A stretch of DNA of 64,000 nt from Brugia malayi (GCF_000002995.4 NW_025062478.1:4564001-4628000), one strand, 5' to 3'; positions 12,615-27,353 are shown, counted from the stretch's first letter. The notes: generated by a model from the letters alone, not told the origin. Made by a program: numbers and translations.

Positions 12615-15460
12615 ACTTGCTTGTTTTATAGTGAAATTGTTTCGCTAGATAATTTGTATCATGAAAATTCTTTTCCAGGTAAACGAAATTGACAATTCTG
12701 GTTTACGACATTTTTGCAGTAAGTCATATGTCATATGGGAAATCTGCATAACTTATATAATTTCATGATATAAAGTTTTATTTAGCAAGGGTCCATTTTT
12801 TTTTTTTATTCGATTTTTTGAAGATTTCAATTGTGGGATTTTGTTTGAAAAGTATACTGCATGCAGGAAGTATATAATGAATAGGCATTTTGGGATTTGT
12901 TGCTGCTTTTGCATTCATCTTATTTTAATTTGTCGCTGAAATTTGGCTCGTAAACCAAATATATGTTATGAATTTAATTTGACCACAGACGTTGTTTGAG
13001 GTTCTCTAATTCAACCTTAATTTTTCAATACATGATTAAATGACCTATACTCTTCGAAATAATTTCAGTCTGTTTACGTCTTTCACCAATGAGCACATAT
13101 TTTCTAGACGTAACAGTTACAACACCTTTGATGTCAATGCTTTTCATTGTTTAGAATTCATTTAACAGATTTGATTGGGTAGGAATAATACTGGTCAACT
13201 TAAATTCATATAAATTCTTAATATAATTGCATTTGTTCAATTTGATTTTGTTGCAATACGATATTTTTCAGTGCATCATATTGTATTATTATTGCGTTTG
13301 CCGCATAGTGGTAGACGTCACCTCTGATCTTACAGGGAAAATGAGGTAGTGATTTTGCCAGTTGTCTGGAATTTGGCTTCAGTTTCTAAAAAATTCCAAT
13401 TAACATAGCAGTATTTTTTCATACTCATTTAATTTCACTTTGTTACTTGTTTCTGTGCATATGTACGGATTATTCTAGTATTATTCTACTCAGGTATTTT
13501 ATTTTTTCCATCCATTAGTTATTGTATGTTCTTGGGCCTTTATTCCAAACTTCTTAAGGGATTTTTAAGAACTCAGAATAAATGGAAATGTTGGAATTAA
13601 TTTGAGGTACTTAGATTTACGAACTGCAGTAACTGAAAAATTTTAGTTTAAAGTAGTGTGAAATTTAACCATTAGAGTCATTCGGTGTGTCAGACAGATC
13701 CATTCGCCATGTAAAATATTCTAAATTTTTAAAAATAATCTTGGTCGGACATTCGTTTTAATTTAATTTGTTTCCTGGAACAGAGTGGACGGTAGACTTC
13801 TTTGAGTTGATTAGATCTGCCTGGACACATTTTAGAACATGGCCTCACTAATCGTAATATGATATTGGCTCGCAGGTACCTCAAGTGGCCTATAATTTCA
13901 TCCTATTGAAATTTTTGGATGGGAAAGATTCGATAACTCAATTTTTTTAACTTTTTTTCTAACAATCTAGTTTCATGTTTGTCTGCAAATTTCACTCCGA
14001 TCTCTGTCATTATTATTTCTGCATATATCTTCTTCATTAATTGTACAAATAACCTTTGGACCTAATTTTTTTTTTGCAAATACTACTGAAAGCACTGCAG
14101 TGTCTCATTTATATTACTCGGTGCTTCTATTTACTTCTTTCATTTTATTTATATCATATCAAGTCCTTCCATATAGGCATCCACTTGCTTAACACATCAG
14201 TTGCGCCTATTATTCCTCATGTAGTCATCTGTATAAAACAAATTATTTGTTGTTTAAAGCATATGAAGAAAAAACACGGAATGTTGCCCTTTTCCATATG
14301 TCCGGACAAGCGGATTATTGATGTAATATTGCTATAGAGAAGTTTTAGGTAGTGCTTGTGTAATTGTTCCTCGGTGTTAATTTGAGAATTTTAACGCTAC
14401 CGCTAATAACTATACACTAATTAGTTGTTTAGGAACCAAGTTATGCTAACGTTAAAATTAATCCACTTATAGAATCATTCAAATCGTGTCATAACTTATC
14501 TGCGATAGTTAACTTTTGTTTATTATGAGAATTCATTATGAAATGAATTCCACAATACAAAAGTTCTGTGACTGTTTATTCGGCATTTATTGCTTGTGAA
14601 AATACTAATTCAAAAATGATTCAACGATAACGTCTCTATACTAGAAAGGCATATATTTTCATAGGAATGCCGAATTCCGAAGCTGGACGTCTTATACTGC
14701 TAAATTTAAATGAAATTCAAATTAGATGGCGATATTTCATAACAGCCATCTTACAAGCTCATTGCTGAGAAACGGTTATTCCACTGGGAAAAAAGGAACG
14801 GCTTTCTTTTCAGCAAAAATGACAATGATGATATACGGTCTGTCATTCATTTTCTATGGTATTTATGATGATTATTAGTGTCCAATAAAATATGTTAATG
14901 ATGTAAATTTTACTTCAACTGAGAGACGTCACCAATTTTTAAATTTTCATTCCTCGATGAAACAATTAGATAATTACAATAATGAATTTGGATAAAATTC
15001 AAATAATCAAACTGAATACAAATGGCGTTGTGAGATATATAAGCGAGGAAGGCTTTTCTATATCGATTTGCCACTAGTCAAACTAAGCCTATGTGTTTGT
15101 TAATTCGAGTCTCAATTCCTAAAGCAAGCCAGGTCTACTTGTATTTTCCGATGTTATTAAAAAGGAAAAGTTGTTTACATCATTTTATTGCCACTATCAT
15201 TTCATCAAGCTTTACACTATCTAATGAATCATTTGATATATTTCAAATTGCTATGGATCTCTCTGCCATCCTCTATTACTTCTAAAAAAAGAACTTAAGA
15301 CTTGATGATTGTCATTGATTCGCTTTCTCATATCACTGTGTTATTCCTTCTTTATCAATGATCTTGACCTGATCCAACACAAAGCTGTAAACGAATTTCT
15401 CTTATTTTAGTAGCAAATTTTTTTGTTCCAATTTAAAAAAATATTTGGGGAAAATATGTA
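12615..15460. other. Intergenic stretch without a supportable gene
   Basis: Apart from the possible exon at 12680-12719 (acceptor CTTTTCCAG, donor GTAAGT, about 13 codons), I see no domain, no consistent exon chain and no RNA gene. The ORF at 14056-14337 is low-complexity hydrophobic and has no splice context. Confidence 0.55.
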
Positions 15461-15791
15461 ATGCAAACTCCCAAAATCAATCTTGCCGTCTTTACTACAA
15501 AGAATTTCAATATAGACGATAACGAGATACAAAATGCACATAGTTTTGCACTCTTCATTGACAGACTGGCAGAAATGCAGTTCACCGATCGATTTCATGA
15601 TAATCAAAAAAAACAGGTTATCATTTTCCATGTGTCTCTGTTAATTCACGGCATTCACAAATCCTTTTTCATTCTACATTGACAACCTTATTTGACTATT
15701 TCAGGTCCACCTAAATACTCCCAAAAATGATACATCGAAGTTCGTAGTTTTTGATAAAGAATTTACTCTGCTATTTTTATCTTCTCTGTGA
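15461..15791 (+). CDS. Possible two-exon 80-residue protein, unassigned
   Basis: ATG at 15461 opens 52 codons (MQTPKINLAVFTTKN...) to a CAG/GTTATC donor at 15616/15617. The acceptor TATTTCAG at 15704 continues in the same phase for 28 more codons (VHLNTPKNDTSKFVVF...) to a TGA at 15789-15791. Both halves have ordinary composition and the intron is 88 bases, usual for this window. No acceptor or promoter signal is clear upstream and no domain is recognised. It could be part of a longer gene or a chance frame. Confidence 0.3.
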
Positions 15792-16271
15792 CTATTTCGA
15801 TTTCATTTATGCATTTTAAGAGCTGTATATTTTCATGTTGAATGTAAAGTTTTTGAATATCATAAAGTAAGTCTATGCTTCTAGCATCAAAATGTTTTTT
15901 GTTTAGAAGGAATATCTAACCCTCTTTATCGGCATAATACACACACATATTTAAAATAAATTCAGTTTTTTTAACCATTATTTTCGTTAGTGGATTTAGT
16001 TTTCTTTTTTTTTCCTGTTGTGAATCAAATGAATTCATTATATTTCATTTTTACTGCTTTTATTATGTACTTATTATTATTATTATTATTAATTATTATC
16101 ATCAAATCACAAATTCTTTTCGACATTATCACTTTTGCTTTTACTGCTTCTTAAACAAACTTAAATATTTCAGATTAAGATTTGGAGACTCTGTAATTCT
16201 GTTGACAGAAGTTTAAATATCATCAGTTCCAATTAGAATTTTCTCGAATTAGAAGTTCCTGACTGAAGCAA
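15792..16271. other. Intergenic spacer upstream of the MFS transporter
   Basis: AT-rich, with an ATT-type triplet run near 16072-16098 (repeated TTATTA). No gene is seen. Confidence 0.6.
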
Positions 16272-19200
16272 ATGCATGGACCCATTTTAAAAGATCCGGT
16301 AGCCGTGTTTCTCCTCAGGTTTAGTCCGTTAGCACGTTTAACCATTGTGATTTTTGGTGCTGTGCTGATACATCTCTCTCTAGGAACATATCATACTTTT
16401 GGTAAGTTTTCCGATTCTTCTCACTTCTATTTAAATTAAGATTCGGATTTCGTATTTGGTGTTATGATTAGTTGAAGACTGCATGGTATCTTCCTGGATT
16501 TCGAATACTGGTTTTTGAACTTCAGGAAATATGCTGCCATACATGGCATCATATATGCATAACAATACAGATCCAACAATAAATCCTGAAATGTTAGTTT
16601 GGATACCTACTTTTCAAGGTAAGTTTTTTCTGAAGGTAAGCAAAATCCGTATGATTTCCAAAGATTTGTTGGCGAAATAGAATTCTCACAACATAAACAA
16701 AAGTTTTATATTAAATTAGATGATTTTTATTGTTTTAGTATAATTTTTTATCCTGTTGATTCTATTCAAAGAGAAAAAAAGTTGATTGGGACAAAAAGGA
16801 TTAATCACATTTTTTTTCAGGTTGTTTCCCGTTTGCGATGATCATTGGCGGTTTTATAGATGCTAAATTTGGACTGAGGTTTTCCGCATCATTAGGGTGT
16901 ATTATCATGACGTGAGTTTTTCATATTTAGGGAATAGTAAGAATAGGCTTGTAAAAGCTAAGTAGAAGTGGAATTCATTGCGGAAACATCATATACAGAA
17001 TATTCTGAAAATTTCTATATTTCTGTAGAAGGATAAATTCTATTATTTAAGATTTTAGGACTGGTGTTTTTCTGTCTTACTGGACGATCAGGAGATCATT
17101 TATAGCATTTTTGGTGACGTATGGAATAATGTTTGGATTTGGACAAGGAATAGCTTATGTTCTTACCGTTTCATGTGTCATCAATGCAAGTATTACTTCT
17201 ATTCAAAAGATTAAAAATGATGACATGTGGTTGATTAAAATTTGATTATGTTAAACAGATAGTTTTTTATTAAATAAAAGAAACGATACAATCATATAAA
17301 TATGATATGCTAACAGAGTAGCAAACGAAGTATAATGTCGACTACATGCTTTGTATCATTTTTGCGCAATATGAATGAATGTCTGTAGCTTTCTGACGCT
17401 CTTTTTTGATAATAAGTCATCTAGTACAAAATTTACTATTATTGATTTGGTTGTTGTAGTCTGATCTGTTGCACGCCATAGTTTTAGATTAAGATTAGCA
17501 AGAACACGAGCAATTTTTTTGCTAGATTTTAAAATACGCCAGAAGTTCTGCTTGATTAACATCTCCAATTTATTTTTAAAATATTATGTTATATGTGACA
17601 ATTTGACACTCAATAACACAATTAAGAACCATCTCTATATACTTCATGGAATATCATTCATAAGATAGGCTAACAAATTTTTCTTGGAAGTAATCATCAC
17701 GATATTTCCAAGGTTTAATTGGCAGTAAGGAAAACAGGACTTTCTTCAGTGGGCTCCAAAACATGTTGGATTTGTTAGCGGTATTGTAGCGGCTGGTTTC
17801 GGTATTAGTTCATCTATATTTGCTCCACTTCAGACTATCTATCTCAATCCGCTAAATCACAAACCGACTGTATTTGCGTAGGTTTATTAAAGGAATTGAT
17901 TCTTTAGATTTCCGGGAAAATTATTTAGTATGAAACTCTTCTAATTTTTATTCATCTTCACCTCTTGTTTTCTAATCTGATTATTTTAACCTTGGCTACA
18001 AATTAAAATTTTACTGCGAAAGGTTGAAAAATTCAACCATTTCAGTTATTTCACAGACAAAGATGTCATTGCTCGAGTACCATCAATATTTTATACTTTT
18101 GCAGTCGTGTATGGAATTATGCAGGCTATTGGTCTAATAGTTATTTGTAATCCCGTTGATGTGGTTAGTTTGGAACATAAAAATTTGTATGTTTGTGTTT
18201 GATTGTAGACATTACTCTTTGCAAGAAAGGGAAATGTGAACATAGAATAAATGATTTTTACATAAATTGAAAATCAAAAACATTGAAAATTGAGTAAATT
18301 AAGGATAGTTTTTAGGATGAGCAATCGGAAGCACTTCAAATGCAAATTTCAACTTCAGTGTGGAATTGGTTTGATGTTTTTGAAAGTAAATGCACTTCGT
18401 TTTCTCATAATATGAAGCAATACACTTATTCAAGATTACGAACATTCAGTCAAGGATCCATAAGGGTACAATTAAAGCTTTGAAATTAATGATTAGAAGA
18501 TTTAAATATTTATTGTATCAATTTTGGCAAGATTTTTTAAACATTTGATAATTAAAGTTTAGGACTTTCCAAACCTGATCTTTTTCAAAAAAAGGCAAAA
18601 ATATCTTAGAATCATTGATAGAAAAAATGGTAAATTTATCTCAGGAACAGGAACAGATATCGTTGAGTCCTTTACAAATGTTGCAAAGTTCAACTTTTTA
18701 TTGGCTATTTTGTGCTCTATTCTGTTGCTCATTTTATGGAAATATGTTTTACAATCTCTATAAGGTTAATAAATAAGTACTTTGTTAATTTACAGTCTTG
18801 GAGGTATTTTAATGAGATTTATTGATGCTTATAAGTAATATTCAAGCGGTTTATATCGTCTTAAAACTTCACTGTTTTTGGAATATGCTAACATTTGTTA
18901 TATATTTTGCTTTCAATTAATTAAAATTTTTGAATTCTGAAATAGATTTTACTTGCAGACATTCGGGGAAACATTCATTGATGATGATATGTTTATAGCT
19001 TGTGCATTTAGCATAGCTTCAATATGTAATGCTTTGGCTCGCATAGGATGGGGTATCTTAGCTGATCGTACTAGTTTTCAGGTTTGTTTCATTGATAATG
19101 GGAAGATTTCTAAATTTATTTAGAAGCACATAAAGTTTTATGTTTATATTTAAAAAACTGTTTAATTTAACAGGTATTGAATACCTATCACACCTTATAA

Positions 19201-20275
19201 ATTTTGTGTAATGACAACGAAAAGTGCTAATTTCAGGACGACTTTTTCCTTTCTTTTTTAAGGTATCATTGTCATCTGCTACTTTTCTGGCCACAATGTT
19301 ATTGCTAACAATGCCACTTACTCCAGCCGGTGGGAAATGGATCTATTTTATCTGGGTAAGTGAATCGTAATAATGGCAGTAAATTGAATTCTTCCTGAAA
19401 GTCAATAGCATTTTTTAGACAAATATGTTCTATGAATGTAATTTTTTCAATAATCTTACTTCTTTTTATTTGATTTTAACCTATAGATGAATTTATTTCA
19501 GATGAATCTCATGTTTATATGTCTAGCAGCTACTCATGCCCTTTTTATAACAGCATCCGTTAAATGCTTCGGATCTAATCATAAATCGATCAATTATGGA
19601 TGTTTAATTCTTTCCACTGTATGTTCCTTTATTACCCATCAAATCTTTTGGAATTTTGGGGGATTGTTTGAAATTTGATATATGTTTCAAAAAAGTTAAT
19701 TGTTACAGACATTGAGCGCAATTCTGCTAGCAGTTGGTTGTGAGTATGTTTTAACAGTTGTTGGATATGCGTTCTCCTTCCTTATTACAGCTATTTTGGC
19801 TTTTCTTGGTACAGTTAACAATGCATCATAAATTATTCTTTTACAAGATATCTTTTGAATGAGAAAAAGGAGTTTTGAGCTATATCTTAGGTTTAATAGA
19901 TCACATTGCACTGCAAATGAAAGTGTTGAATGGTTGCGCAAGCGATCTTTTTGTAAATTCTTGAGAGCGATTTTTGTGAACATTTGAAAAGAGGAATGAT
20001 ATCTTCATAACAACTCTTTGGAGATGAACAATATCTTGATTAATACCTAAGGGAACTCATGACAGTATTGAACGGCGTGATGCTTTTGCAATCTTCAAAA
20101 GTGATCTCTAAACTTAAATTGTTTGTTTCCTACCTCAAACATTTCGAAATATTAAAATCAGTATCAAATAATGAGTTCATTTAAGTTATTCAAGATTGAT
20201 TAATTTGCTTAAATTTCAGCATTTCTTTTGGCAATTACAATGCAACGCACCACACGAGGTCATTTTATTACTTGA
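16272..20275 (+). CDS. Major facilitator superfamily transporter, 12 TM
   Basis: Thirteen exons, about 489 residues: 16272-16401, 16526-16618, 16821-16911, 17059-17189, 17730-17877, 18046-18163, 18316-18465, 18645-18764, 18959-19081, 19263-19355, 19502-19618, 19709-19808, 20220-20275. All phases agree. Hydrophobic segments fall into two six-helix halves around a polar central loop (residues near 240-300). The loop between helices 2 and 3 reads GGFIDAKFGLR, the MFS motif A pattern; the second half has the counterpart ARIGWGILADR. GFVSGIVAAGFG in helix 5 resembles monocarboxylate and oxalate/formate-type carriers (SLC16/OFA-like). The substrate cannot be read from sequence. The last exon adds AITMQRTTRGHFIT; if the preceding intron is retained the protein ends a few residues after FLG instead. 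Confidence 0.88.
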
Positions 20276-21666
20276 TTATTTTAAACTGTAATATTGCAAA
20301 AGTTGTTGATCTCTTTGGTATTGTATGTTTTATATCGGCACTAGTAAATTTTCCATTTTGGTTGTAGACTTCACGTTTTATTTGCAATGCATGGTGAATC
20401 TTTAAAAGAAAAGAAAAAACCAGAAGCTTTTGGAAATCGTGACCGTTAATCAAAGAAGGAATATCTATTTCAAGTAGTAGAGGTAATCACTTAAATTTCT
20501 GCTGATATGGTTTTTCAAATTCGAATATCTAAAGGATAATCTCAATTTCGAGATGGATGAATTTTATAGAAAATTAAAGTTTGGTTCCGATGATGAAACG
20601 TAAGCGAAATTATTTATAAATACTTTGTCACTATGGGCATGCAAATAGCTTTCAGAAAAGCACTTTGCTTAATTAATTCCTAGAATAGTTATGTACGTAA
20701 AAATAGTTGTATAGCGTAGGAAATCTAGGATTTAACTCATCTAGGATTTAATATACTCTTTCCAACTAATTTTTTGGAAAAACTTTTTATTGTATTCATT
20801 TTGAAATTTATTCTTCAAAACTCATTTCTTCAAAACTTCCGTTCAATGTTTAAAGTTTGCATGCTAGAAAAATCAAAACTAAGTATTGACCAGTAGATTC
20901 GAGAACTAATTCAATTATAATATCAGGAACTAGCAATTAATACGGCATAGAAATTCCAACCTATTTCAATACGAAGAATTATTGTTCACACATGGAATAT
21001 ACCAGATTTATCATAATTCTCCGATATTTTCTTTAAATCTTAGCAGTTTTTAAAAGAGAACTATTTTTATATCCAAATTCTAATTTTCTTTTTATCTAAG
21101 CAAATACTGAAAATAAGTTTAATGAAAAAAAAAAAAAAAAAATGAATGAGTTAAATTGTTTATAAGAACCGATGAAAAATATCGAAAAAAAAGGAAGGAA
21201 TCCAATCATCCCGAAAGTTTTCCCACATGGATTATTCTCATTAGTATAATACATTTATTATTCTCACATCAATGTGAAATCACTAAAAGTTGTGCAATAA
21301 AATTATTCTAATTATTTACATTTTGAATGATACATTGTCGTCTATTTCTTTTATTCTATCTTCATTTTACACTTTCTTCTATCATTCGTCTATTCATCAC
21401 TTCATTTCATCCTTTTCATTCTACGTCAATCATATCATTCTTACATTCATAAATTTAGTTCGTTTTTTTTTTTTCTCATTATTTTTTTTTTTACAAATTC
21501 AATAGTTTCATGTTATTTTGAGAAATACGTAACAGTTATGGTTTTAGTTTTATAGTTAATAGATACTTTTATACATTTTAACTAGTTCCAAAAATAAAAG
21601 CCCATTTTAGCTTATTCAGACAATATTATCATTATCATTATCGTTATCAGCAATAACAATCGAAGA
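20276..21666. other. Intergenic spacer between MFS transporter and annexin
   Basis: AT-rich, with A and T runs. No gene is seen. The annexin 5' acceptor (CGTTATCAG, ending 21650) lies at its right end. Confidence 0.6.
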
Positions 21667-24600
21667 ATGCATTCGTCATCATCAACATCCCTTTCATCGT
21701 TAACGGATAATTCAAGCACAGATGATAGCGTATGATAGCTAATTCTTCAAATTTTTGATGATATGATACAGTGATTTGAAAATTCATCAAAAATTTCGGA
21801 AATTTTTCTTTTTTTTCTCTTCAATTTCTCTTGACTCCTTTCTTCCAAATATTTTTTGAATTTATTATTTCATTCTCTTCAATGATTTCATTAGCTTCCA
21901 ATCACAATCAATCCAATGCACTGATATTCCAGGTAAATGTGGCAAAATTTCCTGTTAGCAAAAGCATTCCAAACATACCTGACGATGATTATGGCGTGGA
22001 AGTAGATGGTGAAATAATTGAGAATGAAGCTGAAGAAGGAGAATGTAATGATAATGATAAAATGGATGATCAATCAGTAAATCAGAAAAAGCTGCTATCT
22101 ATGCCATTAATATATCAAATGAATCTAAATAAAGTTTGTTTTAAACTTTAAAATGAAGTATTTTAATTGGCAAAAAATTGGTTGAAAGTAACTCAGAAAA
22201 ATCTAGTAAAAGAATTATAATATATAAAAATATAGTAAAAGAAAAAAGAACTTACTTTTGCGTAATATTTTATGAAAAATAATATTTAAAATAAATATTC
22301 GATAAAAAAAAGAAAACCACGAAAGGATGGTAAAAACTATATGCAGTAAGTTTTGTCATCATATTCAAGAGAACCAGTCGATAATCTATCTTTCAGCATT
22401 ATATTTTTCAGAATTTCTTTTTTCATGTTATTTGACGAAAAGAATAAATATAATAAGTCTTTGATTTAAGAAAAAAATGAAACTTTTTGCAAATTTTACA
22501 GAATAAGAATATTCGTGGAACTGTAATTGGTCCATCAGATGAAAATTTTCATCCGGTAAAAGTAAGCGAAAAACTCCGAGAAGCCTTAAATGGTCTTGGT
22601 ATCACTTCAATTGCTTTTCCAAGTTTAAATTAATTGAAATTAATTGCGATAAAATTTCAAAAGTATAGATGGTGTTATTCATTCTACATATAACTAAACA
22701 TGTTTATTTCCAAATATTAATGTGCTTAAGTTTTATAATTTTACACATACAATTAATTTTATGTGATATTCTTGACTAAAGAAAGAAAAAAACTTTGCGT
22801 CTTAGATACAAACGAGAAGGTAATCATTGAGGTCACGGTGGGTCATAATAATTTTCAACGCCAACAAATTATGAATGCATATGAATGTTTATATTCCAAG
22901 GTATTGTTTTTATACGTGCTAATGTGCTAATTTAATTTAATGTCAAGTAATTATTAGAATTTTTAAGTTTGATAAATTCTTCTTTATTATATCATCTATT
23001 TACTTACTTAGGATTTACAGTTGTCATAAGTTAGGTGATAAGTTGAAATGTGTTCAATATAATTGCTTCAGAACAATTCGGTCATTTTGCAAGGTTATAC
23101 TGATCAAAAATGATAAAATTTAATGTCCTTTTAAATTTTAAATTCATCTTCCTATTGTGAAATTCGATTAGTTTGTCCCTTAAGTCTTTAGAGGAATTTG
23201 TTACCTTTTTTTTTCTTAGTGATTAGTGTTAATGAATTTTAATTAGCCTTTAAATATGATAAAAAATATATACATTTCAGATGCTAATGGATGACTTAAA
23301 AAATGAACTTGGTGGATTTCTTTTGGACACTATTTTAGCTCTGTTTATTCCTACTCATGTCTACTTGGCCAATTTACTCCATCAATCACTTTGTGTATGG
23401 AAGGAAAAAAATCATAATTTTATTAATTTTTCACTAAGTTTTTTCTAACTAATAATATTATATCTCTGATTTTTTTTTTTTTTTTTTGGAATAAAATAAA
23501 AGTGGCATAATTTTTAAATTTTAGAATAATAAACTGAGTCGTGCTATTGCAGTAGAAATTGCATGTACACGAACAACAACGGTATGTACTTGCATTTATT
23601 AAGAAATACTTTGTATTATCACAGATTGGAAGATGTGCTTCGAAATTTTAAGTGCATTTTATGAAATCTCTGAGATATTATTCATGTGTTTTAGGATAAA
23701 CTGTTTTTTCAAGTTATTAAGGATCTACCAGAAAAAAATGGGAAATTGAAAAAAAAGTGATAAAAATTAACTTTTTCATAATTCAACTTATTTAATTCAA
23801 AATTATAAAAATTTTATTAAATTTGCTTTTTGAAGTGTATTATTAATACTCTCCCTATTTCTCAAATTAGATTATAACTTGTTTTTGTTTCTTTATTTGT
23901 TAACTTGTAGCAAATGAAAGCAATCAAGAATGCATATCGGACAGCATTTTGCAGTACTCTCGAGCAAGATGTACTGATTAAGGTGGTCATTCTTCACATA
24001 CTTATATAAGCCGAAAAAGCAAAGACATATTCTGAAGACTTTTCTTAGCATTCATTATAATTTCTATCTTTTTTTACCTTAAATAACTTCTATTGTCTGA
24101 GATATTTCCAGGTAGAAGGAATGTTTGGTGTAATGCTTCAATTATTGCTCTGTGAGCCTCGTAATGAGCAAATCAATGAAGCTAATGTGTTGATAGAAGA
24201 ACATGTCAATCTCATTGTAAAGGTAATTATTGAATGTAAGCGTTGAATTATTTAACAAAATTTTTAATCTTCAAAATAATGAATTTAGACAAGTAATTAT
24301 ATGAAAAATCACTTACGATCATTGCAGTACAATTGTCAGTTATTAATTACAGCTTACAATTGATCATTGCATTGCAAATAGTCATGAATAATTGTTTATA
24401 TTACTTACTTATTGATTGTTAATTTATTTGACAAACAATTTGTCGATTTATCCAATCAATAATTCAAATTTTTTGTGTAGTTACAAAATTCTTGTGTAGA
24501 AGCAAAAGATAATGTATGCTGTTTATCTTGGCTAAGTAAAATTCTGTCTAAATATGAAATTATTTTCTTGAGGAATGGCATAGGATTAGTTGGATCATTA

Positions 24601-25555
24601 TAATTTTTCATCCATTATTCAATTTTAGCATTAGCTTTCTTAATATAGGATTCAAATGGAATCGAAAAGATAAGCCATAATGTAGCGCTATTTGAAAAAC
24701 TTTTCATCGGTCATCCTTGGAGTCATATTGCTATGGTCATCGATACCATAGATGCTAAACTTGGTGGCAATGGACATTTCGTCGAAACGCAAATTATTTA
24801 TAACGGAAATATTCCAAATGACATCAAAAATATGTTGCTTACTATTGGTAGGGATAAAATTTTAAAGGATTAAAATGAAGGTTCAAGATAGAATAATGGT
24901 CATTTAACAAACAATTTAATTCTTTTATATCATTTATGTCAAATTCTTACCACTAATCAATAATTTTATTAATTTAATTTGCTGTCATTTTTCAGTGAAA
25001 ATCTCTCGTAACACGCAGTGGTATTTTGCGGAGAAATTACACGATGCATTGTGCAGTTCAAAACCTGACTATAAAACTATTATAAGGATCATTGTAAGTA
25101 GGAGTGAGGTTAACTTTTCTTACATTCTCTAATTTTATCTCAAAAATATTCACTTCGTTTTCTTCCGCAATAAATATTTCATTAATTTGTAATGAGCAGT
25201 GGGAATTATTAAAGTTTCAACAGATAAATCATTTAGCACTCGTTGAATGGATAATAATCTATCCATTTAAGCATGTAATAATTTAATAAAGTTCACATGG
25301 AAGATCCCTGATCTTATCATATCTCTATTATCAGTCATAAATTTTCAAAATCCAAGTTAATGCTTTGCTTTTTCTTTTTTTCTTCTTGAAGATTGTGGTA
25401 AACAGTATAATTTATAGATTGATTTATCGAATATTTGCTATGAATACATTCAGCACTACAACCATCCACTCATTTTTGATATCCGAAAAATATGTCGCGG
25501 TGAATATTATCAGTTACTCACTTCACTTCTCTCAGAGCAGAAGCAAAATTCTTAG
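21667..25555 (+). CDS. Divergent annexin without canonical calcium loops
   Basis: Eleven exons, about 419 residues: 21667-21729, 21933-22133, 22502-22598, 22806-22900, 23281-23394, 23525-23581, 23911-23982, 24112-24222, 24649-24847, 24996-25108, 25418-25555. All phases agree. The first 110 or so residues are a Ser-rich, then acidic, extension ([20 protein letters not shown]). Four annexin repeats follow. Best matches: repeat 1, [21 protein letters not shown] then [10 protein letters not shown]; repeat 4, [17 protein letters not shown] then [17 protein letters not shown]. Annexins normally bind membranes through calcium held by GxGT loops with a distant acidic residue. Here the loops read GLDTNE, SLCNNK, a Gly-poor repeat 3 and LCSSKP, so calcium binding looks lost. 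The ATG lies 17 bases after an acceptor, fitting trans-splicing. Confidence 0.85.
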
Positions 25556-27353
25556 ATCTGATCTTTTCTGTTAATTTTCATAATTAATATATTTTATGAG
25601 ATTTCCAGGTTATTTTTTACTTACTTGGTTTATTTACATGGTTTATTCAAAATGTTCGTATAATTCTTTCTCTTCAAATAAGATTCCACTCCAATCTATT
25701 TGTACTTAATGGAGGAATGAGAAAAGATATGTCAAAATTATGTTAACACTTCCAAATAAGATTTATACAATACTTATCACAATTAACTTATCTAACTTTT
25801 TTGGCATCTTATAATGTAATGGCAAACTCCTTTTCGATTAACTTGTTCTACTTGTCATCACATATTACGTGTTATCACGTTTCGAAACCTATCAGTCGGG
25901 AATGTACCATACTGCTACATTTGTTAATGATAATATGATATCTAAATAAAAATTGGAGGAAAGTTATGATACTATAAACTGTTGTGAGAAGCAATTGCAT
26001 CGCTGAAATTTGCTATTCAATGCTGAAATATCTAATTCAATAGAATTGGCCGTATCATTTATGATTAGCGCATTTCCTGCTATTTGCTATTCAGACTCAT
26101 GTCAAATCAGATTAATCTAAGAAAATAAATGTAAAAGAAAAAAATCTGACATTTTTTGTTTTTAATCTTAAATTAAGTAATGTAAAGTTGTAAAATAACA
26201 AAGACAATTCATATAATTTGATTTAAGAAAGACAACAATGATTAATTGTCAAAAATTGAAGCATCCGATAATAAATCAAATACGATCCCTAGAGCATCTA
26301 ATAATAAGTTAAAATACCTATTAGGAATTGTATTTATTTAATATGCAGCATGCTAATTTGCAAAAAAAAGAGATATTTTATGTGTATATAAGATTATTAT
26401 ATTTAATTTGTGTTAATAAAAGGATTTTTATTATTATAACTTTTAGTATAATAAATATAATTGTTTTTAAGTGTGGCTTGTTTCAAGGTACAGAATTTTA
26501 AACATAATTTTGCTAGCTAATTATTGATTAGTGGGTTTTAGAAGATTTCTTAAGTTAATCCTTTTTGAACTTTTCCTATATTAAATACTGACTTGACATG
26601 AGCTTTTTTTAGTTCTTATCTGATGTATTTAACCTACCAAAGCTATTGTTATCATTTCAAAGATAAAAATTATTCAATATTATAAAATCAAAACAGAATG
26701 AGTTTATAAATGGACGAGAACTTTACTGAGTTTGTTAAGATCATTCTATTTATTCTAATTCATTTGAAATTAATCTAATTAATAGTACTTATAGTAATTC
26801 TTATCAAAATGCATGAATATAGACTAATTTTCATCAACGTATACAAATGTATAAATGTAAGCAATTTAATGAAATACAATTATTGTTTCATATTTTAATT
26901 TTGTGGTTGAGGTGAAGTTCGCTTCTGTGTTATTAATTCTGCGCTCTTTTTTCATCGTTACCAGTGTTTTATCAGATGCTAAAAAAGAAACCATCAAGTT
27001 TGCTTCCTTACTGATCTTTACTTCATGCCACAGAATAATCTTTAAAGAATTTACAATCGTATATTCAGTTTTTGTTCTGAAATGCTTTGCGAATTTATGA
27101 ATTTTTGATCTATTTAAATAAGAAATGATTGGAAAAATTTTTCAATTTTTTTAATTGAAATTCTTGTCAAAAAAAAACGAATTTATAAATGTTATTATGG
27201 TAAAATTTAGATATTGATATTTAAAATTGTTTCAATATATCATTTGTAATGAGTGAACAATGAAAAAGATCTAACTCGTTTTGCATATTCGATTTTAGCT
27301 ATTTGACTGTAGTAGAATCAGTGCTGAAACCATAATTTGTTTACAAATTTCAG
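25556..27353. other. Intergenic stretch, may hide first exon of next kinase
   Basis: No coding region is clear. The TTBK-like kinase needs an upstream exon ending in phase 1; ATG TAT AAA T/GTAAGC at 26847-26856 would fit but is only one possibility. The ORF at 26903-27100 has no supporting signals. Confidence 0.5.
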
